Source: UBA5314 sp039679855
Lineage (GTDB): Bacteria; Bacillota; Syntrophomonadia; Syntrophomonadales; Syntrophomonadaceae
Direction of reading: 5' to 3'
Assembly: GCA_039679855.1 (NCBI GenBank)
Contig: JBDKUE010000099.1
Span: 1 to 25,546, forward strand
DNA: 25,546 nucleotides
In this document: positions 14,212 through 20,375 of the stretch, piece by piece
Layout of the letters: every line of letters starts with the position of its first letter
Numbering within the stretch: the stretch's first letter is position 1
Program-made: the position numbers and the translations under genes
Notes under the pieces: generated by a model
Databases searched by the model: none
Told to the model about the DNA's origin: nothing
The model's input: the letters and a program-made list of their open reading frames with translations, nothing else

Positions 14212-14308
14212 GGCCTTGGAAAGACGACCTTGGTAGCAAATGTGAAAACACCTGAATAATCTAGTAGTAGGAATCATCTGGTTTAAGGCCTACAGGTGGT
14301 GACAGGTA

Positions 14309-14440
14309 ATGTTCAGACGCTTAATGTGTTGGCTGTTGGGGCATGAGATGTTTCCCCACCTTGACCGGAATGCCGCTCAAATTGACTATTACTTCTGTAG
14401 CCGATGTGGGTTCAGGGAGCAGGTGCATCAGGCAAAGTAG
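14309..14440 (+). CDS. 43-residue small CxxC protein
   Basis: An ATG at 14309 preceded by AGGTGG (about nine bases) opens a 43-codon frame. The product has the pattern MCWLLGHEMFP near the start and YYFCSRCGFRE later, with C7, H12, C30 and C33 able to form one zinc site. Very short proteins with a C-x4-H and C-x2-C layout and a GH motif are common in phage and Firmicute genomes and have no known function. It is isolated in repeat-rich, otherwise gene-free DNA. The metal-site pattern and ribosome binding site support it; the short length keeps confidence moderate. Confidence 0.5.
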   Translation: MFRRLMCWLLGHEMFPHLDRNAAQIDYYFCSRCGFREQVHQAK

Positions 14441-14756
14441 CCGTCTGCAGGAGGAGGCCCCGAGTACAGAATCGCTTACTATACAGAGAGACAAGACCAT
14501 GTCCTTATATGATGAAGGCCACCATGCGGTCATATTACATTACAATATGCAACTAAATATAGACCGGATGTAAATAATTAACTACTTTATATAATTGTGA
14601 AACGGGTCTATTTATAACATAGGATTTTAGTTTCTTTCATTTTAACCGTTCAGGACGACTGGATCTAACCGGACTTATTGCTTGGTCAGGTACTTGACGA
14701 TAGAAGCCAGCCGGGATATCCCATGCATCTCAATGCATGAATAAAACACCCGCCCT
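14441..14756. other. Non-coding stretch downstream of the kinase gene
   Basis: No supported gene is seen in these 316 bases. Near the kinase stop lie the palindrome GGGATATCCC (14713-14722) and a perfect hairpin CATGCAT/ATGCATG (14722-14739) without a T-run after it on the minus strand. They may form the transcript end of the kinase gene, but this is weak. Confidence 0.35.
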
Positions 14757-16613
14757 TTAAGCAGGGAATCTGAGGCTAAAGGTGGTTCCCACCGGCCCGG
14801 TCAAACAGTCTATGCTCGCTCCATGCCGGGCGGCTATGCTGTAGCAAACCGCCAATCCCAGCCCGGTTCCTCTATCCTTGGTGGTCAGGAAAGGTGTGCC
14901 GAGCTTCTCCTGGATGTGATCGGGAAGGCCGTGCCCATCGTCTTTCACAAACAGAACAACTTGTTCGTCATCTATTTTAGTGCCTATGGTCAGGGTCCCT
15001 CCACTGGACATGGCCTCAATACTGTTCCTGGTCATGTTGAGGATCAGCTGCCTGATCTCGTTTTCATCTATGGAAACCGAAGGGGGCGCGTTCAGATCCA
15101 GCTCTACATTGATTTCATTGCGGTTGGCGTCTGATTGGACAATAGGGTAGATGGAGCGGACCAGGGAATCCAAGTCGCCGGGCTGCAGGTCGACCTTTTT
15201 ATCTTTGGCCATGCGCAGGTATTCGGTGATGATGTCGTTGGCCCGGTCCAGTTCTTCGATCATGAGGTTAAAATAATCAGCGTCCGCCTCATACTCTTTG
15301 TTTTCCTGAAGGAGCTGCAGGAACCCCCTCACCGAGGTCATAGGATTCCGGATCTCGTGGCCGAGGCTGGCCGCCATTTCTCCCACCAGGTTCAGGCGGT
15401 CCAGGCGAGCCAATTCCTTCTCCAGTCTCCTTTCTTTAGTAATATCGATCATGGTATGTAGAAAGCAGTTCCGGCCGTTAACCTGGATAGTTTCTGAGGA
15501 GGCCAAACCGGTTAATATCTCGCCATTGACGCCGCGGAATGATATCTCATAATTACTGAGGCTGCCGTTTTCATCCATCAGGGCCCGTTTTTCAATAATG
15601 TCCGCCAGGTCCAACCAGAGGTTAAGCTCTAAAGCGGTGCGTCCCAGAACTTCATCTCGGGTTCGTCCAAAAATGGACAGCCAGGAATCGTTTACTTCAA
15701 TATAACGATTTTCTTCGCGGCTCGCGATAGCCATCATTATCGGGCTTGATCGAAAAGCCTTGTTAAACCGCTCTTCCGACTGGCTTAAGGCTTCTTCCAC
15801 CCGCTTGCGTTCGGTAATATCAACCGCTGCTCCCAGAATGCAGGGTTCGCCGTCTATTTGGATTTGCTGCCAGTTGCTAAAACAGGTTTTTATCTGATTG
15901 TCCTTGGTGCAAACCTTGATTTCAAACCCGGTTTGCAGGCCCTGCCTGGATACCGCCTCCAGCACCCCGGCGGCGTCTTCCGGATTCACCAGATAATCGC
16001 CTTCATATACTTTGTGACCAAGTATGTCTTCCTTTTCATAGCCCAGGGTTGTCAGCCAGGCGTCGTTTACGGCGATATGCTCCAGATCACGGAGCCTGGT
16101 CACTGTCATCATGGCCGGGCTGGCATAAAATACGGTGGCGAATCGGTCTTCCGACTGGCGCAGTTCTTCCTCGGCCTTTTTGCGCTCGGTAATATCGTTG
16201 GCTATGCAGGTAATGCTGACCACATTTCCGTCTGGATCCAAATCGGGGTTGATAAAAAGATCATAATAGCAGACCTTATCGCCATATCCTACTTGCATCA
16301 CTTCCCGGGCGCTGATTCCGGTGGTCAGGACCTGGCTTTTAATTTTAATCAAGGGATTGCTGTATTCAGGAGGTAGGATTTCTTGATCGGTTTTGCCCAA
16401 AACGCGGCTTTCCCAACACCCGTTCCTCTGGTTGAGAATCCAGGTGTAGCGGAGATCTGTGTCCTGAGTAAAGACCAGGGTAGGGGAATTGCTTATGGCC
16501 AACCGAAACCGCTCTTCGTTCAAATGAAGCTGGGATTTCATTTCTTGCATCTGCCGGTGGGCATTATTAAGTTCAGCGATCAGCTCTTCGCGGCTCAGGT
16601 CCTCATACATCAA
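14757..16613 (-). CDS. Three-PAS sensor histidine kinase, sporulation-kinase-like
   Basis: This is a 618-residue kinase without a signal peptide or membrane helices, so it is probably cytoplasmic. After a short coiled coil come three PAS domains (about 30-145, 150-270 and 275-395), the HisKA dimerisation helix with the phosphoacceptor His at about residue 419 (SLGHEIRNPMTSVRGFLQLL), and a HATPase domain with the N box (NMTRNSIEAM, about 526-535), G1 (DDGHGLP) and G2 (GTGLGL, about 582-587). The HisKA helix and the following YFNLMIEELDRANDIITEYL closely resemble kinases that feed the Spo0A phosphorelay. No response regulator gene adjoins it, as is usual for that class. GAGGAG precedes both a TTG at 16613 (six bases) and an ATG at 16610 (nine). 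A 7-1-7 palindrome and a Spo0A-box-like site lie upstream. Confidence 0.93.
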   Translation of the reverse strand: MMYEDLSREELIAELNNAHRQMQEMKSQLHLNEERFRLAISNSPTLVFTQDTDLRYTWILNQRNGCWESRVLGKTDQEILPPEYSNPLIKIKSQVLTTGISAREVMQVGYGDKVCYYDLFINPDLDPDGNVVSITCIANDITERKKAEEELRQSEDRFATVFYASPAMMTVTRLRDLEHIAVNDAWLTTLGYEKEDILGHKVYEGDYLVNPEDAAGVLEAVSRQGLQTGFEIKVCTKDNQIKTCFSNWQQIQIDGEPCILGAAVDITERKRVEEALSQSEERFNKAFRSSPIMMAIASREENRYIEVNDSWLSIFGRTRDEVLGRTALELNLWLDLADIIEKRALMDENGSLSNYEISFRGVNGEILTGLASSETIQVNGRNCFLHTMIDITKERRLEKELARLDRLNLVGEMAASLGHEIRNPMTSVRGFLQLLQENKEYEADADYFNLMIEELDRANDIITEYLRMAKDKKVDLQPGDLDSLVRSIYPIVQSDANRNEINVELDLNAPPSVSIDENEIRQLILNMTRNSIEAMSSGGTLTIGTKIDDEQVVLFVKDDGHGLPDHIQEKLGTPFLTTKDRGTGLGLAVCYSIAARHGASIDCLTGPVGTTFSLRFPA

Positions 16614-16633
16614 GATATTCTCCTCATCGGCTT

Positions 16634-16650
16634 GTTACAATAATTGTAAC
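16634..16650. promoter_or_regulatory. Perfect 17-base palindrome, Fur/PerR-type box
   Basis: GTTACAAT-A-ATTGTAAC is a perfect inverted repeat. Its core TTACAAT-N-ATTGTAA has the 7-1-7 layout of Fur-family boxes and differs from the PerR consensus TTATAAT-N-ATTATAA at one position per arm. It sits about 10 bases upstream of the kinase ribosome binding site, where binding would block transcription. TACAAT inside it could be the -10. The regulator is unknown. Confidence 0.6.
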
Positions 16651-16675
16651 TTATATCCAATTTAACGTAACTATA

Positions 16676-16685
16676 TTGTCGACAA
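16676..16685. promoter_or_regulatory. Spo0A-box-like site
   Basis: TTGTCGACAA is a palindrome and, read on the minus strand with its flanks, gives TTTTGTCGACAATA. This matches the Spo0A box (core TGTCGAA) except at one core position. It lies about 60 bases upstream of the kinase start. A Spo0A link is inference from the sequence and from the kinase type. Confidence 0.4.
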
Positions 16686-16940
16686 AAGATATAAATATTT
16701 TGCCGAAATCGATATATTTACCCACTACATTGTAGCAGATGAGCTCGTAATATAGGGAAAATGCAGAATATGCATCGTTTAAGTATATCTATTAAGAATT
16801 GTCAGCAGGTGCTCGAAAATCCAGGTGAGCCGTAAAAAGGAGTGGGGCGTAAAAACAAGGATTAGACTGGGGAAATTTGAATCCTAATGGAGTTATCTGA
16901 AATGAGGGCGTATCGCATAGTCGGCCGTCCCCCTGATGCG

Positions 16941-18494
16941 TTACAGGTTGGCACTTTGCTCTTTAATCAACATGGATAATAACTCCCGGCGGTTTTTGGT
17001 TTCGGTTTTTCTCAGCATCTGGCGAATATATTGCTTTACTGTGGATTCTGCAATCATGAGGGACTGGGCCATGTCGGCGATGGAAAGGCCATGCAGGGTC
17101 AATTCCAGCACCTGGGATTCCCTGGGATTGAAATGATATTTCTCGGCGAAGGTTTTGGCCGTATCAGCCCAGCTAACCTGGTCGGAAGCTGCATCGGGCT
17201 GAATTTCAACCAGGACTGCTTCCGTTTTGGTTGGCTCCGGGCAGTCAGCTGGAATGGAGTGTTCATCGGGGGAATAATCCGAGCTCGAACTCAGCTCAAG
17301 TGCTGGTGTATGCATCCTAAGGCTGGTAAAAATGGTATCTCTGAATTTTTCAAATAATATGGACACCAGGGGCAGGGCTGCTAAAATGGCCAGCAACGAG
17401 ACTATGAAAATGGACACATTGCCGAAGGTCTTATATAGTATTTCGGCTGAAATAATGCCGACTTGCTTTAATACCAGAGGAAATACCAATCCCAGAGAGC
17501 AGATCAGGGCTGGTTTTTTGTAAAATTGCGCTGCATCCATAAACAAGAGCCTGCTTCCCACCGAAAAAACCGCACCGGCCATTTGCACGCACGAGTATCC
17601 GATAAACGAATAGGCTCCTTTATACTGGAAAGCCATGGATATAAAACCCATGGCCAGAAGGCTGAAGGATGCGTTTAACACCATGTGCTTTCCGCTTTGA
17701 TCGCATAGTATTCCCCCTCCAATCAGGCCGGCTATTAAAAATAACCTGGTGTATACCAGGTAGTCCTCTCCACCCAGCCAAAAGACGGAGGCGGCATAAT
17801 CCTGCATTCCGAAAGACAGGAAGAAGCCGGTAAGGATAAGCAGCAAAAGGATGACCAGTCCCGGCCTTAAAACTTCCGGTTTGATGTTGGGATTAGCATC
17901 TTTCTCATAATCCGGCCACAAATAATCACGACATACAGGTAGATAAAGCGCACTGGCTCCCAACAGCAGCACTACCAGGGCAGTAAAATAAGTCTTTCCA
18001 TATAAAATACTTCCATCCTGTTGAGGAACCAGCAAGACAAAAACGACGAAGTGCAGAGCAACTCCCAGGGCGGCACTCAAACCGATGGTTATACCGCGCT
18101 GGTTGGCCGGTATTTTATTGAAAACAAAATAAGAAAGATAGGCCATGAACAAACCGGAGACCAGACCCGACAGCAGGCAGATGAGGGCCAGCATTTCTCT
18201 GGCGCCATAGGCCATAGCCGTAGTGAGAAAAGCGGTAAGTAAAGATGATATAAGGACGGCTTTTTTTACCCGTGTGATATCGGGTGAATGATCCAGCCAC
18301 CAGGCAAACGCGGCGATACCAATCGCATGAGCCAGGAAAAAGGCAATATAAAGCAGGGCGGCCGATTCGCGCCCCAGGGTTACAAAGGTCCAGTAATGAT
18401 TTAACCAGCCAATGCTGGCCTGCCAGAGAGTGTACAGGCAGGCTGGAATTATGTAGGCCAGCTGAACGCGATTTATACTCAGGTAGTCTCTCAT
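16941..18494 (-). CDS. Membrane transporter-like protein fused to a LuxR helix-turn-helix
   Basis: This is a 517-residue protein. The first 400 residues form about 12 hydrophobic helices in a major-facilitator-like arrangement without obvious transport motifs. A polar acidic linker (about 400-450, rich in Ser, Pro, Asp and Glu) leads to a LuxR-type helix-turn-helix (about 452-512): FNPRESQVLELTLHGLSIADMAQSL, then ESTVKQYIRQML. The protein is thus a membrane-embedded DNA-binding regulator, presumably sensing a ligand through the transporter-like part. Fusions of this kind are known in anaerobic Actinobacteria and Clostridia but are little studied. The ATG at 18494 is used; a TTG one codon earlier is possible, and AGCAGGG upstream is an indifferent ribosome binding site. 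It stands alone; its target genes are unknown, though the divergent 18495-19080 region and the secreted proteins beyond are candidates. Confidence 0.9.
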   Translation of the reverse strand: MRDYLSINRVQLAYIIPACLYTLWQASIGWLNHYWTFVTLGRESAALLYIAFFLAHAIGIAAFAWWLDHSPDITRVKKAVLISSLLTAFLTTAMAYGAREMLALICLLSGLVSGLFMAYLSYFVFNKIPANQRGITIGLSAALGVALHFVVFVLLVPQQDGSILYGKTYFTALVVLLLGASALYLPVCRDYLWPDYEKDANPNIKPEVLRPGLVILLLLILTGFFLSFGMQDYAASVFWLGGEDYLVYTRLFLIAGLIGGGILCDQSGKHMVLNASFSLLAMGFISMAFQYKGAYSFIGYSCVQMAGAVFSVGSRLLFMDAAQFYKKPALICSLGLVFPLVLKQVGIISAEILYKTFGNVSIFIVSLLAILAALPLVSILFEKFRDTIFTSLRMHTPALELSSSSDYSPDEHSIPADCPEPTKTEAVLVEIQPDAASDQVSWADTAKTFAEKYHFNPRESQVLELTLHGLSIADMAQSLMIAESTVKQYIRQMLRKTETKNRRELLSMLIKEQSANL

Positions 18495-19080
18495 CAATCA
18501 ACCCTGCTCACTTTTTTTGCTGATCACCATGCTCGCGAGGAGACACTGGTATTATATCAGACTGAACTAAAGCTGGTAAATAAAACCGTCTTGGACTTTA
18601 AAAGGATCCCGAGATTACGGGACTGATAAGAAAAATATACTTTGGGTGGATTGGGAAAAGGCAACCGATATGTTAATACTATACTGCCAAATCAGCTAAA
18701 CGGCTTGATAGGACAGGTGGCTTAAGTCCTGCCTAGTACGAAAAATCGGGAGGCTATCTTTAGAGGAGAACTGACATGGTTGGTCCCTGTCAGCAGGTGA
18801 TGATGAAGGGTTCTTCTGGGGGCAAAGACAGGTGCAAATATATGCGGGTTAATAAGTAAAGAAAACCTGGCCTGGGTTGCTGATAATTTTCCGGGGAGGT
18901 TTTTGATGTAAGCAATGAATGCAAGAATTTAAATTTGTTTTAAGATGGGTTTCGCCGGAGTTGAGGTTAGGTATAGCAGGGGTGTGTAGGCTTACTGTTT
19001 ACGGGCGGATTGATTCAGGAGACGCACCCTCCCTGCTTTACAAGAGGGTTGAAGAGTTCTTTTGAAAGGGGAGAAGCCAT
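18495..19080 (+). other. Long gene-free stretch before the secreted-protein genes
   Basis: These 586 bases separate the divergent transporter-LuxR gene from the first secreted-protein gene. A 27-codon frame at 18776-18859 has AGAGGAG six bases before its ATG, but its Gly/Lys-rich product has no other support. No recognised riboswitch was found. The length suggests a regulated promoter or long leader for the secreted-protein genes. Confidence 0.4.
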
Positions 19081-20259
19081 TTGATAAGAAAATGGAGCTT
19101 TAAGAGACTGATCTCTATATGTCTGTCGTTGTTCTTGCTTTTACTCTATAGCCCGTTCGTAATGGCGGAAAACTCAATGAGCGATGGAGGGGTTATAGCT
19201 GAGCAAAACGGGCCAGCGGGTGCAGACTCAAACACAGAGGACAGTTCCGGTGAGTCCAATATTAGCTCGGAAAGCGGTGTTTCTGAACCGGGTGCCGCGG
19301 AGTCAGACAGTACTGACAGCCAGTCGGTGCAGGTCAGTGAAGCTGGCCGGTCTGTGAGTGGAACATCAGATAACAGCGGAACGACAGGAGGTGGAATTCA
19401 ATCAGAAACGCAACCGGATTCAGGAAGCTCATCAAATGATTCCGGACCAGGAAGTCAGGACAATCAAAACCCGGCCGTCCGCGATGACAGCGACAATTTC
19501 AACCTGGCCAATCAGAACCCCGGCCAGGCTGAAACCGGTGAAGCAATAGACAAACCTTTAGATACAGTGACAGAAACTCCGATGGTTTCGAACTCCGATT
19601 CTGATGAAGACCGGGTCCCTCTCCCGGCCGACGAGGCCATCGATCAAAGCACGCAAACTCAACCTCAAGTCATGGCCTCTGAATTGCTAACCGCACCGCT
19701 GGCCATCCCGCTGAAATTGGCAGGCAGTGTTTGCGACAGCACGGTAACTATGTCGGCCGGGTACAAAAATATTTTTGCCGGGGACAATAGCTGGGAGATT
19801 AGCTTGAACACTGGAACGCTAAAGGGTGGGGTGGGAGATGATCTTACCAGCAGCCTTAATATTGAGGGGCTACCCGAAGGACTGAGCTGGACGGCCCAGA
19901 ATGGAGGAGACAACAAGATTCTAATTACCGTAAGCGGACCGGCTAGTAATATGGTTTTAGAATCCACTCAGGTTTCAGTAATCGTTAAGGGCAGCGCGGT
20001 CAATGAGGCCGATGCCAGTGATTCCGATGCACTGTCGTTAAATCTAAACCTGAATAGTTCATCCCCTGATGCCATAGCCGTTGATCCGGCTGGAACCGCT
20101 CTCTACATACTCATCCGGGAAAGCGGCCAGGTGCTCGTGGTTGATGTAAGCTCCGACTCGATTAGAAGGACAATCAGCCTCCAAGACACGCCAGAAACAG
20201 GGCCTGAAGCAATGAACGATATTGGTATTGCGCTTGGAATGCTCGCTGTGTTGAAGTAA
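19081..20259 (+). CDS. Secreted protein with Ser/Asp-rich stalk and beta-domain
   Basis: This 392-residue protein starts at a TTG with AAGGGGAG seven bases upstream. A signal peptide (1-29, KR then a Leu-rich core ending VMA) directs export. Residues 30-200 are low-complexity, rich in Ser, Asp, Glu, Gln and Gly, and probably form an extended stalk. Residues 216-325 form a beta-rich domain (TLKGGVGDD, GLPEGLSWTA, VSVIVKGSAV) that recurs in the next gene. Residues 328-371 (IAVDPAGTALYILIRESGQV) look like a single YVTN/NHL beta-propeller blade. The protein then ends abruptly; since propellers need six or seven blades, the 3' part is probably missing through a deletion or frameshift. There is no LPXTG or other anchor. 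It is followed by its paralogue after 116 bases. Confidence 0.75.
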   Translation: MIRKWSFKRLISICLSLFLLLLYSPFVMAENSMSDGGVIAEQNGPAGADSNTEDSSGESNISSESGVSEPGAAESDSTDSQSVQVSEAGRSVSGTSDNSGTTGGGIQSETQPDSGSSSNDSGPGSQDNQNPAVRDDSDNFNLANQNPGQAETGEAIDKPLDTVTETPMVSNSDSDEDRVPLPADEAIDQSTQTQPQVMASELLTAPLAIPLKLAGSVCDSTVTMSAGYKNIFAGDNSWEISLNTGTLKGGVGDDLTSSLNIEGLPEGLSWTAQNGGDNKILITVSGPASNMVLESTQVSVIVKGSAVNEADASDSDALSLNLNLNSSSPDAIAVDPAGTALYILIRESGQVLVVDVSSDSIRRTISLQDTPETGPEAMNDIGIALGMLAVLK

Positions 20260-20375
20260 GCCATCTGATAATTTTTTGTTGTCCCATTTATTAGCTAGAT
20301 AGCGTTTGACTAACAGGCGCCCAGCAGTCAAAAGGTCTTTATTTTACAAACTTGAGGAAGAGGAGGAGGTATTTT

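Larger units (their letters stand above)
13698..14308. other. Gene-poor stretch rich in TTGTTG inverted repeats
   Basis: No convincing gene lies in these 610 bases. They hold several copies of a GTTTGTTG/CTTGTTG motif (about 13989, 14023), the palindrome at 14043-14062 and the hairpin at 14166-14211. An exact 11-base inverted pair (TTCCAAGGCCA at 13735-13745 and TGGCCTTGGAA at 14211-14221) spans most of the region. The promoter of the sigma-54 regulator gene should lie near 13698-13800 but is not obvious. Confidence 0.5.
16614..16940. other. Non-coding stretch between kinase and transporter-LuxR genes
   Basis: These 327 bases hold the control region of the kinase gene (16614-16740, with two palindromes) and, nearer 16941, the 3' end region of the transporter-LuxR gene. 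I see no convincing terminator or small gene in 16740-16940. Confidence 0.45.

Noticed and set aside
13735..14221. Exact 11-base inverted repeat flanking about 470 bases, as for insertion-sequence ends
   Set aside because: No transposase frame lies between and no target duplication flanks it; a match of this length can arise by chance over 1 kb.
18776..18859. 27-codon frame with AGAGGAG before its ATG
   Set aside because: The product is Gly/Lys-rich with no motif, and no terminator or conserved context supports it; mentioned only in the gap description.
18498..19080. Possible riboswitch (for example cyclic-di-GMP) ahead of the secreted-protein genes
   Set aside because: I looked for the conserved core motifs and tetraloop-receptor elements and did not find them; only short imperfect dyads are present.
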